NCBI GenBank assembly: GCA_017694335.1
Contig: JADIMZ010000034.1
Location: 1 to 64,000 of the forward strand
Reading direction: 5' to 3'
DNA: 64,000 nucleotides
Source: Candidatus Pullibacteroides excrementavium
GTDB taxonomy: Bacteria > Bacteroidota > Bacteroidia > Bacteroidales > P3
Both the position numbers and the translations under genes were made by a program. Of this stretch, positions 1 through 10,179 are shown piece by piece. The notes under the pieces are model-generated. The model ran no database searches and was not told the origin of the DNA. It worked only from the letters and a program-made list of their open reading frames with translations. The stretch's first letter is position 1; the number at the start of each line of letters is the position of its first letter.

Positions 1-299
1 GATGTAAACCCCAATATCCCGAAAATTATGGTTCCCGGTCATAATGGTAACACCAGGCCCAAATGTCACCTTACTACCGATGGTAATCGCACAAACACTA
101 GAAAAAAGTGCGTTCGGACCAATGTAAACATCATTGCCGATGACAATTCGCTCATAGGAAAACACAGAATTCAAGGGACTAAAATGCACATTACGTCCAC
201 ATTGTTTAAATGCAGACCGCATACATTTTGACACGAAAAAATTACCCCTCCAACAAATAATCTTCTGATTTTCAATATAATATACGAAACGGGATTCAT
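1..299 (-). CDS. Hexapeptide-repeat acyltransferase (3' part cut by window edge)
   Basis: Reverse-strand reading from ATG at 299: MNPVSYIILKIRRLFVGG...VIGNDVYIGPNALFSSVCAITIGSKVTFGPGVTIMTGNHNFRDIGVYI; hexapeptide LbH pattern. Confidence 0.8.
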
Positions 300-302
300 T
301 TT

Positions 303-2435
303 TCAAAATTTAACAACAGAGCCTGATTCTTGCAAAGATTTAAGTACAGCAAAAGTAGATTTCGTAACCGCAAAAATTTCGTCCATCGATATAGGCATGC
401 AACCTTCCTTCAAAGATTTGAAGAACTCAGACATCATATCTTTCTGCCCCTTGTCCTGTGCTGACAAGGTATGCTTTTCAAGCTTCTTTCCGTAAATCTC
501 GCATCTTTTGAAATCGCGAATAATGCCCGTCATACCTGTCGAATACACTTCAAAATATTCCTTTTCTAACAGTTTTGAGCCATTGGCATAATATGCCACC
601 ACCCCCGTCGAACCGTTCTCGAACTCCACAAGGATATTAACGGTGTCATTCAGTTTTTGGGAGTCAGACAAAGCCATCGCCGACACTTTACAGGGCAAGC
701 TTCCACACATAAAAGTCATAAAATCTATAAAATGGCAAGCCTCTCCTATAATACGGCCTCCTCCCACCTGCATATCTTGAATCCAAGAGTCTGCCGGTAT
801 GGCTCCTGCATTTACCCTATACACCATTGACATTTTCCCTGACCCCATTTTCTTCTTCAGAATCCTTGCAAAAGGAGAGAAACGTCGATTGAAACCAATC
901 ATGACACCCTGTTTCTTTTCCGCACAGAGCTTTTCTATCTCCTGCAACTCCTCCATTGTCAAACAAAGGGGTTTCTCCACATACACGTTCTTTCCCGCGT
1001 TCAAAGCATCCATAACATAACGAGCATGCGTATCATGCCTTGTCGCAACGAATATCGTATTTATCGTCTTATCTTGTAATATGTCTTGCTCCGAAGAGGT
1101 ACATTTTGCAAACTTGTACTTTTCTGCAACCCGTTTTGCCGTCGTCCCGGAATTGGTCATGACAGCGATACGGCCCACTTCGTCTGTGGACGGAAGATTT
1201 GGCAACAAATTCCCCTGCGCATAACTCCCTGCGCCGATAAACCCAATGTTTATACGGCTCGTTTTTACCGCTGTATTGACCTCCAACGCCTTGCGAACAT
1301 GTTCTTTGGAATAATCGTATTCAAGAACTATCCCCAAGAAAGGTTCTGAGCGATTCACAACAATATCATAGGCTTTAGGCGCGTCCTCAAACTTAAACCT
1401 ATGAGTTGTCAAATAAGAGATATCCATTTTGCCCGACGCCACCAAACGCTGAAAAGCCTCCATGTTGCGCTTTTCCGTCCAACGGACATAAGCTGCCGGG
1501 TAATCTTCACCCTTTTCTTCATAATTCAAATCGTAACGCCCCGGCCCATAGGAACAAGACATACGCAACTCCAACTCTTTCTTGTAATAATAAGGATCCC
1601 GATCAAAACCCGTTGGCACTGCCCCCAGCACAACGACCCGTCCTTTTTTACGGCAAATCGCTCCAGCAAAATTCACCGGATCCAAGCTATCGGTAGCCGC
1701 TGCAATAATTACAGCATCAACACCCAGCCCATGAGTATAATCCAATACCGCTTCAACAATCCCTGGATTGTTACGAGTGAAAGCCAAATCTGCACAATGT
1801 TTTCTCGACATTTCGACAGCTGCCTCCGAGACATCGATACCAATCACATTGACACCCGATGCCTTCAGTTCCAAACAAGCCAGTTGCCCTATCAAACCTA
1901 ACCCAATAACGGCACAAGTCTCGCCCAAACGCAGATCAGCCTGTCTTACCCCTTGAAGCGCAATTGCACCTAAAGTGTTATAACAAGCCAATGACAAATC
2001 CGCCTCCTTGTCCAGTTTAACACACAAATTGACCGGCACGCTTACAACTTCCGCATGATTGGCATAGCCAGCTCCCGCACAGGCCACAAAATCGCCGACC
2101 TCGAACCCAACCACATCATCCGCCACTTCAATCACTTCTCCTGCACAACTATAGCCCAAGGGAGAATAGGCATCCAACTTTTTCATGACAGCCCGGTATG
2201 TCTGTACAACACCCTGCTTCTTCAAAACATCCAATACCTGACGCACCTGTTGCGGGCGTTCTTTCGCTTTTCCTATCAAACTCTTACGTGCAGCTTTAAC
2301 TGTCGAACCTTCCGTACCCGCACTAATCAAAGAATAGTGATTCTTCACCAAAACCATACCATTTGCCAACTGAGGCATAGGCAATTCTTGAATCACCATT
2401 TCTCCAGAACCTAATTTTTGCGTTAGTTGCTCCAT
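303..2435 (-). CDS. Bi-domain oxidoreductase: zinc-alcohol-dehydrogenase-like N-half fused to Gfo/Idh/MocA C-half
   Basis: 710-aa ORF; GLGLIGQLACLELKASG nucleotide-binding motif then INIGFIGAGSYAQGNLLPNL and EKPLCLT typical of Gfo/Idh/MocA. Confidence 0.88.
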   Translation of the reverse strand: MEQLTQKLGSGEMVIQELPMPQLANGMVLVKNHYSLISAGTEGSTVKAARKSLIGKAKERPQQVRQVLDVLKKQGVVQTYRAVMKKLDAYSPLGYSCAGEVIEVADDVVGFEVGDFVACAGAGYANHAEVVSVPVNLCVKLDKEADLSLACYNTLGAIALQGVRQADLRLGETCAVIGLGLIGQLACLELKASGVNVIGIDVSEAAVEMSRKHCADLAFTRNNPGIVEAVLDYTHGLGVDAVIIAAATDSLDPVNFAGAICRKKGRVVVLGAVPTGFDRDPYYYKKELELRMSCSYGPGRYDLNYEEKGEDYPAAYVRWTEKRNMEAFQRLVASGKMDISYLTTHRFKFEDAPKAYDIVVNRSEPFLGIVLEYDYSKEHVRKALEVNTAVKTSRINIGFIGAGSYAQGNLLPNLPSTDEVGRIAVMTNSGTTAKRVAEKYKFAKCTSSEQDILQDKTINTIFVATRHDTHARYVMDALNAGKNVYVEKPLCLTMEELQEIEKLCAEKKQGVMIGFNRRFSPFARILKKKMGSGKMSMVYRVNAGAIPADSWIQDMQVGGGRIIGEACHFIDFMTFMCGSLPCKVSAMALSDSQKLNDTVNILVEFENGSTGVVAYYANGSKLLEKEYFEVYSTGMTGIIRDFKRCEIYGKKLEKHTLSAQDKGQKDMMSEFFKSLKEGCMPISMDEIFAVTKSTFAVLKSLQESGSVVKF

Positions 2436-2451
2436 TGCTATTACTATTATC

Positions 2452-3018
2452 TTATTTATATCCTTTAATAGTTTGCCATTCCGCCAAAATATACTCTACA
2501 GAATACAAAGATGGCTTTTGCATTGTAGACAAATGCTTGCCTAATTCCTGATTGGAAAATCTAGGCTTTATCGGTTTACACGGCACTCCCACAGCGATAG
2601 TATACGGAGGAATTGTCTTCGTCACAACACTACCTGCTCCAATTATACACCCTTCTGAAATTTTGACACCAGGCAAAATTACCACATTAGCCCCAATCCA
2701 AACATCATCCTCAATTTCAACTCCTTTATAAATTTTATCATGGGATACTTCAAACATACTTTTTCCAACAACATCATATCTGTGATTAGAACATTCTATC
2801 ACTAAATTAGGGCCAATGATAATATTATTATGAAACTTCAACTTATAAGCCGATACATGAAAATTTTCCGAAATAAAGATGTTATCCCCCATCACTATTT
2901 CGCTCGAATGTGTAAAGGTACCACCGCGTGAAAGCTTGACATTGCGCCCAACAGAAGCTGATTTCAAATAGAATTTGAAATAATAAATCCGTTGAAACAA
3001 TTCTCTTATAAAAAACAT
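2452..3018 (-). CDS. LbH acyltransferase (WbbJ/maltose acetyltransferase-like)
   Basis: ORF with VWIGANVVILPGVKISEGCIIGAGSVVTKTIPPYTIAVGVPCKPIK; start set to internal ATG preceded by AGAGGAG. Confidence 0.85.
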   Translation of the reverse strand: MFFIRELFQRIYYFKFYLKSASVGRNVKLSRGGTFTHSSEIVMGDNIFISENFHVSAYKLKFHNNIIIGPNLVIECSNHRYDVVGKSMFEVSHDKIYKGVEIEDDVWIGANVVILPGVKISEGCIIGAGSVVTKTIPPYTIAVGVPCKPIKPRFSNQELGKHLSTMQKPSLYSVEYILAEWQTIKGYK

Positions 3019-3035
3019 ATTATTAACTCCTCTTT

Positions 3036-4166
3036 TTATTTCACAACACTTCGAATACAATTTTCAATTGTTCCAATATAAGTATTTACATTATAGAAAT
3101 TTTCTATTTTATACAGGGATTGACGCTTCATTTTCCCCAACAAATCCCGATCCCTATAGAGTACCTCTAAATACTGACACAAAGATTTTTCATTCAATTT
3201 AGGATCTCGAAACCCATTCGTTTGATCAACTAAATCAACCTCACACCCATCACCAATTGAACAAATAACAGGTAATCCATATGCCATTGCCTCAGAAATA
3301 GCTAATCCACCTAAACCAGGCAAGACAAAAACATCTGCAGTTGCAAAATACTTATATAAGCCATCAATAACTTGCCCTGGAGTTTCAAGACTGTTTTCTA
3401 TCCCTTTCTGTCTGGCTCGTTCCCTTATTTCTGGCAAATAACTTCCTCCACCCACGATTGTCAAACATACATCGGATTTAGATTTAGAAAAATCGGCGAA
3501 AGCATCAATAAGTATTTCGATTTTTTTCTTTTTATTAACGGCTCCAACATATAAAACATTAAAATTATTACCCTTAGTTGCAGAGACCTCCGCATATTCT
3601 CTCGTTTGTCGAAGATGCTTTATACGCTCAGTCTCAACCACATTTACCGCAGTAAAAATCTTTTTCTCTGGAATCCCTATAGATTTATAATATTCTTTAC
3701 CAACACTGCTATATACAAGATGTGCATCACATCTCTTTTCAATCCACTGGACAAATTGATCTTTCCGTGTATTTAATTGCTCATTTTGCAATTTTCCCAA
3801 GCCCCACCAAATAATCTTTTTTCGAAACAACTTAGCATAGATAAAACCAAGCATCGCATTTGCGAAGTTTGATTTCCCTTCAGTAACAATTACATCTGGA
3901 TTTTCTCTTATCAAATGGAAAAAGAGAGATGGGCAAAATGGCATCTGCCGCTCAATGCCATTATGCTTTTTTGTAATTTTAATCGTGGGAAGTTTTTGGG
4001 CAGCAAAACCTTCTATATGCTCTCCGCTTACAACCTTTGTCCCTTTAAAATCAGCACCATAAAACACTTTCAGACTAACATTTTCAAGATTTGCAATCCG
4101 CTGAAACATCGGGCAACGCCAATGCTGAACAACTCGATACAAAACCACAACTCGAATCTTTTTCAT
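3036..4166 (-). CDS. Glycosyltransferase family 4-like
   Basis: 376-aa ORF; VLYVGAVNKKKKIEILIDAF...FVLPGLGGLAISEAMAYGLPVICS. Confidence 0.85.
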   Translation of the reverse strand: MKKIRVVVLYRVVQHWRCPMFQRIANLENVSLKVFYGADFKGTKVVSGEHIEGFAAQKLPTIKITKKHNGIERQMPFCPSLFFHLIRENPDVIVTEGKSNFANAMLGFIYAKLFRKKIIWWGLGKLQNEQLNTRKDQFVQWIEKRCDAHLVYSSVGKEYYKSIGIPEKKIFTAVNVVETERIKHLRQTREYAEVSATKGNNFNVLYVGAVNKKKKIEILIDAFADFSKSKSDVCLTIVGGGSYLPEIRERARQKGIENSLETPGQVIDGLYKYFATADVFVLPGLGGLAISEAMAYGLPVICSIGDGCEVDLVDQTNGFRDPKLNEKSLCQYLEVLYRDRDLLGKMKRQSLYKIENFYNVNTYIGTIENCIRSVVK

Positions 4167-4388
4167 CTTTATAAACCTTTAGATGTCAAAAAAACACCAA
4201 ATGCAACATCAAAATACCGAAAAACCTTCTCACTCAAGACAAGTCTTTCTCGTATACAGAAAACAATTCTCCGAGCAAGCAACGGTCCCCCAAAACCAGC
4301 AACCGCAATTTCCCTTCCCTCATTCCATACATACCCATTGCAAAACCAACACCGACCTTTCCCCCAAAACGCCATCCCAACATACACA

Positions 4389-5336
4389 CTAAAAACCTCT
4401 TGCCAGAATAGGCTCAATGTTCATTTTCTTTCCCAAATAAGAGTATCTCTCTAGAGTAAACCCCCCATACCCTGTCGAAAAAGTAAGCTCACCGATATAC
4501 AGCCGTCCTCGCACCTCATAAAAATCAATCCTCACCTGTGCAAAGTCAACAGATATTTCCCTACAAATGTGCAACATCTCATCAAAATTAACAGGACGAG
4601 GTAAAACGCATGAACTCTTGCTCCAATGAGAAGACTCTACCAAATATTCCGGATGGCTTTTCCAGTCCAAATCGTAACATGCCAAATCCGTATGGTTTTC
4701 AGTACGATTAGAAACCACCAAAAACCACTGAGGTTCTCCGCTGACACAGAAAACCTTATAATCAATTAAAGAATTTGGCGAATATGACATCCCTATCGTG
4801 TCATTTTCAAGAAGTTCTTCTGCAATAATACAAGGAGGAATCCTTAAGTAGTGGTATTGCCCACCCGCATAGCCATATGGACGCTTTAACCATTTTTGCA
4901 TCTTTTTTCGAAGCATATCTTCATCGACTTTAAGCTTGTCTTTAACAACAACAACTGTCCCACAGCCATTGTTTGTTTTTAAAACAAATGATTTTGGCAA
5001 TCCGGAAAAGTCGATGTCCCCTGCCGAATTCCAACATCCATACAACTCGGGCAAACAATCACCAAATCCATGCTCCTCCACATATTTTCGCATTCGATAC
5101 TTATCTGCACACAACGACCATAAAGAAGTATCGGCATAAATTTCCATCCAGGCAATCTTCTCTATAATATCTACTGGACTTCTCCAATTAATCTTCTTAT
5201 GAAAAACTTTCTTATAAAGACTATTTGCAGGAATCCTCTTATCCACCCTGCTCAACAACTTCCACTTATACTGCAAACACACTTTATACACCTCAACAAG
5301 GACAGATATTCTCTTCAATCTAACTCTTATATTCAT
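4389..5336 (-). CDS. TupA-like ATP-grasp protein
   Basis: 315 aa; LPKSFVLKTNNGCGTVVVVKDK, RIDFYEVRGRLYIGELTFSTGYGG typical of TupA-like ATP-grasp family. Confidence 0.75.
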   Translation of the reverse strand: MNIRVRLKRISVLVEVYKVCLQYKWKLLSRVDKRIPANSLYKKVFHKKINWRSPVDIIEKIAWMEIYADTSLWSLCADKYRMRKYVEEHGFGDCLPELYGCWNSAGDIDFSGLPKSFVLKTNNGCGTVVVVKDKLKVDEDMLRKKMQKWLKRPYGYAGGQYHYLRIPPCIIAEELLENDTIGMSYSPNSLIDYKVFCVSGEPQWFLVVSNRTENHTDLACYDLDWKSHPEYLVESSHWSKSSCVLPRPVNFDEMLHICREISVDFAQVRIDFYEVRGRLYIGELTFSTGYGGFTLERYSYLGKKMNIEPILARGF

Positions 5337-5470
5337 TTCTAAAACCCTCTCAAAACAAGATTATACATATTCAATAAAAAATCCCAAAGGATTCCCTTGC
5401 CAAAAGGAATTCGTGAATGTTATAAAACAAATCATAAATACGGTCCAACGCCTCCTCCAATCCCTCCGTC

Positions 5471-6529
5471 CTACAAAACAGAAGCATACAAACAACTTAA
5501 TTTCTTCTGAACACTGTCTACACCATAAGACTCCGCTCGGCATCTTGACATTTCCCCCATATGTTTTTGTATATTGCTATTTGTCAATAGAATATCTATT
5601 GATTCCTGTATAGCAACAATATCTCCTGGAGAAAACAAGAATCCGTTGACTCCATTTTCAACCAGTTCAGGTATTCCACCCACATTTGTAGCCAAAATCG
5701 GCAAACCATGGGACATGGCTTCCAAAATAGACATAGGCAATCCTTCTTTGTATGAAGGAAGAACATAAGCATCAGCAAGATCAAAGAGTGCTTCTTTTTT
5801 TTCTCCCGTCACCCACCCCAAAAATGTCACAACATCATGTAAATGAAATTCCTCTATCTCATTCACCAAACGATCCTCTTCATATTTTCCCCCAGCAATG
5901 TACAAATGTACCCGTCCAGAATAGTATGCGTGGTGAGATTTTAACAAATTCACCAAATCAAAGACACCTTTTTCTTTATAAACAAAACCGAGAAATAGAA
6001 GATTAAACACTCCATGTTCCTTCCTTTCCCTTTGACTATTTCCTGAAAGAAGAGGTATCACATTAGGAATAACGTGGACATTATCGATACCTACGTCCTC
6101 CGTATAGAACCGCCCCCAACTATCGGAAAGAGCAACAATGCCATCTACTTTACCAAGTTCCCGTTTCACAAAAGACACGTGTGTACTATAATACTCTCTA
6201 AAGCCACCACCATGCATATGCATGACTACTTTCTTTCCAAACAACCTAGCAATCTTAGCCGTCATAGTTGCATAAAAAAAGCCCTTATATGAAGGAGTGT
6301 GTATATGAACTATTCGGATAGATGGGTGGACTATAAATTGGAATATCATCCTCAAAGGATGGAACACGAACAAAAAATAGCTCAAAAAGGTTCGCTCGCC
6401 ACGACCATTCGGAACAAAATAGAATGGATTATACACAAATTTCTGATAATTATACAATAATTGCGCAATCCCCCCCCTAGGTTCCTTACAATAAACCCCA
6501 ACAGTTAACACCTTCTTTGCAAAGTTCAT
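5471..6529 (-). CDS. Glycosyltransferase family 4
   Basis: MNFAKKVLTVGVYCKEPRGGIAQ...ADAYVLPSYKEGLPMSILEAMSHGLPILATNVGGIPELV; start chosen at internal Met of 381-aa ORF. Confidence 0.85.
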   Translation of the reverse strand: MNFAKKVLTVGVYCKEPRGGIAQLLYNYQKFVYNPFYFVPNGRGERTFLSYFLFVFHPLRMIFQFIVHPSIRIVHIHTPSYKGFFYATMTAKIARLFGKKVVMHMHGGGFREYYSTHVSFVKRELGKVDGIVALSDSWGRFYTEDVGIDNVHVIPNVIPLLSGNSQRERKEHGVFNLLFLGFVYKEKGVFDLVNLLKSHHAYYSGRVHLYIAGGKYEEDRLVNEIEEFHLHDVVTFLGWVTGEKKEALFDLADAYVLPSYKEGLPMSILEAMSHGLPILATNVGGIPELVENGVNGFLFSPGDIVAIQESIDILLTNSNIQKHMGEMSRCRAESYGVDSVQKKLSCLYASVL

Positions 6530-6640
6530 CGCTATAATATAAAAATTGAAACATTCAAACAAAAAAACAATATGTCTCCAATCAAAGAGAAAACGTACAC
6601 CACAAATATGAAGCAAACCAATCCACTTAAAAACAAATCT

Positions 6641-7732
6641 CTATATCTCCTCGAATACACCCAAATACCTGCGTGCACATCGATCCATCTTAAAATTTTG
6701 ATCAAAATAAGCCACCACCTTCTCCTTAGAAATATGCCCACGTAAAGCCCTCAATAAAGCCTCATAATAGGATGCTTCCGAAACATCCCCAGAAAGGTAG
6801 CCTGTAACCCCATCTACAACTGCATCAACCATGCCACCAACCGGTGTACAAATAGGTATTACCCCCAGAGACATAGCTTCTATCAAGGATATAGGAAACC
6901 CTTCATACAAAGAAGACAAGCAAAAGAAATCCGCACATTTTAAATAATCGCCAACATTGCTTTTTTCTCCTAAAAAATAAATATTGCCACATGCAGTCGC
7001 ACGCAATATGGCTCCTTCTCCATCATCAAATCCACGTCCCAATATCAACAAACAAAAATCAACTCCCTCCACACACAACCGATTAAAAACAGATATCAAC
7101 ATTTTCTGATTCTTCGCTTCGTGAAAACGAGCAACATGTATAAAGACAGGCGTCGTGCCATTTTTTTTATAACTAAGGACTTCCAACCTAACATCGTCCA
7201 AAAATGAAGTATTTCTCAACGGAACAATACCATTCTCTATCACTATAGCATTGCGCAAACCGTAACAATCCACATACGACCGATAACACATCTCTGAAAT
7301 AACAACCGGTTGCACTACTTTCCATCGATATAAGAAACGAAACAATTTAAAATGCCACTTACTCCTTCCAGACGCATGTTTTGCCACACTATGCAGAGTA
7401 TGAACCACTTTCACCTTAGGAAAAAGAACATATACAAGAACAAGATACTGTATAATGGAGAGGTGACAATGTATCACATCCGGAGTAGCAGATTTTACAT
7501 ACTTATAGACTGAACAAATCGCGTGAAAAAACGAATAGCCTTTCACTTGTAAAGAAACCACCGGAATTCTTTCATCAAGAAAGGTTCGACAAAAATCCGA
7601 ACCAGGCCCCGTATCACCCAAAACACCAATCGAAACATCAACCCCCATACGCTTCAATTGGTTGGACAAATCAACCACAAAATGCTCTGCCCCTCCTGAG
7701 GCCAAAGACGGAATAATCTGCAAGACTTTCAT
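6641..7732 (-). CDS. Glycosyltransferase family 4
   Basis: MKVLQIIPSLASGGAEHFVVDLSNQL...CADFFCLSSLYEGFPISLIEAMSLGVIPICTPVGG. Confidence 0.9.
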   Translation of the reverse strand: MKVLQIIPSLASGGAEHFVVDLSNQLKRMGVDVSIGVLGDTGPGSDFCRTFLDERIPVVSLQVKGYSFFHAICSVYKYVKSATPDVIHCHLSIIQYLVLVYVLFPKVKVVHTLHSVAKHASGRSKWHFKLFRFLYRWKVVQPVVISEMCYRSYVDCYGLRNAIVIENGIVPLRNTSFLDDVRLEVLSYKKNGTTPVFIHVARFHEAKNQKMLISVFNRLCVEGVDFCLLILGRGFDDGEGAILRATACGNIYFLGEKSNVGDYLKCADFFCLSSLYEGFPISLIEAMSLGVIPICTPVGGMVDAVVDGVTGYLSGDVSEASYYEALLRALRGHISKEKVVAYFDQNFKMDRCARRYLGVFEEI

Positions 7733-9066
7733 AACCGACCGTTTATCGTAGATTCACCAAGCTTAATCATTCTCATCAAATATCCAAAAATAGGCATGAC
7801 ATAGTACCATGAACCACCCACCCACGCAAAAATCAAATACAACACAAAAAGCCCCAACAAGGCAAGTCCCAAATCAGAATACATCCTACTACTACTTCGA
7901 TTTGCCCAAAAATAAGAAGCAAGCTTGATAAAGAAATATAACACTGCAAAAGAATAGACAAGACCATATTCTACTCCAAGAAAACATAAATAGCTCTCCA
8001 TCCCAAGTAATGTTTCATGATGTCCCCCGTCAAAAAGGACCTCCCCATAATATGAAAAACCATGCCCAAACAAAGGTTTTTCCATCAAAAAACGCATCGC
8101 AGCCATTATCTGCATCCCACGGCCCTCCATTGTGCTACCACCATACTCAACAGTACCATAACCACCTGGTAAAATCACATCCAATACTGAACCTACAACC
8201 TGGGAAATATACACCTCAATAGAATCAGGCAACAAGAATAGCGAAATAGTAAATAGGAAAATCAAAGAAAAGCTATAAATCATAAGGCGTCCCACACCTC
8301 GATCCAACAGTATCCACAAGACACCCCCCACAATAAAAGGAATTATTGCAGCCCGTGTTGCAGAAAAGAAAACATTTACAAACAGCAATACAGTACATAG
8401 CCACTGTGCCTTTGTTTTATTTTCCAACAAAACGAACAAACACAAGAAAAAAAACGAGCAAACAAGACCATATACTGAAGAAGAGACCAAAAAAGAGGTA
8501 ACACGAAATTCCCTATAGGTTCCAAGGTCAGTTTCTGAAAGGAATCGACCGTCCAATCCGAAAACATCCAAAACGGGATTCGTGTGTGTGAAAAAAGTTA
8601 TACACCCATATATGGTTACAATAAAAAGGACAGGAACCATCTTTACAAAAAAAGTACCATTCGTCCTTGAAAAATCATTCTCATGGCCTACTGCAAACCA
8701 CCCAACATATACCAAAAAATAAGTACCAAGAAAATCCACTATCCCCCTAAAAACGCCTCTCAAAGGTCCCACTCGAAAATCAAAAAGTCCAACCAAAAAA
8801 CAAGACAAAAAAACAAACAACAAAGGTTTAACAACTGGACATGTCAAAAAATTAGACAAACGAAATTCACCGTGAAGAACCAACGAACCCAAAAACAATG
8901 TAACATAAAACATATGCCCCAACAAGGGAGAGAGACGCAACACATCAATCATATCAGGAACCAATAATATCCCGACAAAAAACCAACACATTCTCTCCAA
9001 CCCAACGCGAAAAAGCACCTGGAAACCACAAAACACCCAGAGTAGAATAAACCCTACATACAGCAT
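7729..9066 (-). CDS. O-antigen/capsule polymerase (Wzy-like) polytopic membrane protein
   Basis: 445-aa hydrophobic ORF in polysaccharide operon; FFSATRAAIIPFIVGG and large loop typical of O-antigen ligase/polymerase. Confidence 0.7.
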   Translation of the reverse strand: MLYVGFILLWVFCGFQVLFRVGLERMCWFFVGILLVPDMIDVLRLSPLLGHMFYVTLFLGSLVLHGEFRLSNFLTCPVVKPLLFVFLSCFLVGLFDFRVGPLRGVFRGIVDFLGTYFLVYVGWFAVGHENDFSRTNGTFFVKMVPVLFIVTIYGCITFFTHTNPVLDVFGLDGRFLSETDLGTYREFRVTSFLVSSSVYGLVCSFFFLCLFVLLENKTKAQWLCTVLLFVNVFFSATRAAIIPFIVGGVLWILLDRGVGRLMIYSFSLIFLFTISLFLLPDSIEVYISQVVGSVLDVILPGGYGTVEYGGSTMEGRGMQIMAAMRFLMEKPLFGHGFSYYGEVLFDGGHHETLLGMESYLCFLGVEYGLVYSFAVLYFFIKLASYFWANRSSSRMYSDLGLALLGLFVLYLIFAWVGGSWYYVMPIFGYLMRMIKLGESTINGRL

Positions 9067-9069
9067 ATG

Positions 9070-10179
9070 CTAATACAGATTTTTCGTTAGAAAATCCATG
9101 CTATGCAACCGAAATTCAGACAATTTCGAATTCACTTTCCCCCAATCAATCTCATAAACAGGATTCTTCGAATTCAATTGGTCCCCCACCCCCAAATAAT
9201 GTAATATATCTTGAAGACGAGAAATATTTTTCTGTCCATAGAAAACAGAAAATTTCTTATTGAAAATAAGGGACAATGCCGTTGCGTGAAAAGAGTCAGT
9301 AACAACGAATTCTGCATCATAAATACAACGAACAAAATCAAATGGATCGGCATCCTTTAGATTCTTCTGTGCATAAGGGCACTTCCGTGCAGCATCAATC
9401 GATACTATTTGCAAACCATGTTGAGCAGCCAAACGATGCGACTCCGCTTGAAGCCGAGAATCACTCAAAGACAAATCATAAACAAGAACATATTTTGCCT
9501 GGCCCATATTCTTTTTTCGAGAGATAAACGACAACCATGTATCTACCGGCAAAAGAAATACCGGATCCAAGACCGATGTTCCACAAAAACCCAACCCCTT
9601 CAAAATAGACACTCCTGTAAGTTCCCTAACCGAAATTGCAGAAAATCCACTCAACCAAGTTTGTATCTGCGAATGATATTCTTTCGGAACCTCTGGGATA
9701 GCAAAACTCGCCGCATAGGATATACGTCGAACATCTTCATCTCCAAACTGGAGGAAGTATGCAGGATCCTTTCCATTCGGCAACGCACAGTTCCATATTT
9801 GATCGCTGCCTGCAATATAAACATCAGCTGCTGGAGGGTCAGAAACAAGCTCTTGGTAACTATTATACCTCCGTGTCAAATGCAAATATTGCCTAGTAAA
9901 GGTGTCGAACTTCCTTTTCCTTCCATATGTTGCAAAACGCTTAGGAGCAAAATAACAACAAAGTAAAAATCGGAAAAAAATATTCTTCTTGGCAAGTGTA
10001 TAATATCGAGAGCCGCGAGGAACATACCAAAATTTGTAATGCACCCGCATATAATCCGGCTTGTAATCTATTATCTCTACATCGTACCCCTCCGCAATTA
10101 AATAGGTTTGCAGTGCATATGCCTGCAATGAAGCACCATAATTATATACATCGTGGCAGGTGATAATCTTTATTTTCAT
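9070..10179 (-). CDS. Polysaccharide pyruvyl transferase family protein (copy 1)
   Basis: MKIKIITCHDVYNYGASLQAYALQTYL...VTDSFHATALSLIFNKKF. Confidence 0.9.
   Translation of the reverse strand: MKIKIITCHDVYNYGASLQAYALQTYLIAEGYDVEIIDYKPDYMRVHYKFWYVPRGSRYYTLAKKNIFFRFLLCCYFAPKRFATYGRKRKFDTFTRQYLHLTRRYNSYQELVSDPPAADVYIAGSDQIWNCALPNGKDPAYFLQFGDEDVRRISYAASFAIPEVPKEYHSQIQTWLSGFSAISVRELTGVSILKGLGFCGTSVLDPVFLLPVDTWLSFISRKKNMGQAKYVLVYDLSLSDSRLQAESHRLAAQHGLQIVSIDAARKCPYAQKNLKDADPFDFVRCIYDAEFVVTDSFHATALSLIFNKKFSVFYGQKNISRLQDILHYLGVGDQLNSKNPVYEIDWGKVNSKLSEFRLHSMDFLTKNLY

Noticed and set aside
4169-4417. 82-aa minus-strand ORF filling the gap between the ATP-grasp gene and a glycosyltransferase
   Set aside because: Fits the gap neatly, but has unusual Trp/Cys-rich composition, starts inside the upstream coding region, has no visible ribosome-binding site and no recognisable family.
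7161-7168. T8/A8 runs in capsule genes as phase-variation tracts
   Set aside because: Several A8/T8 runs occur in the AT-rich block (5805-5812, 7161-7168, near 8450 and 11390) and are expected by chance; only the G8 run was retained.
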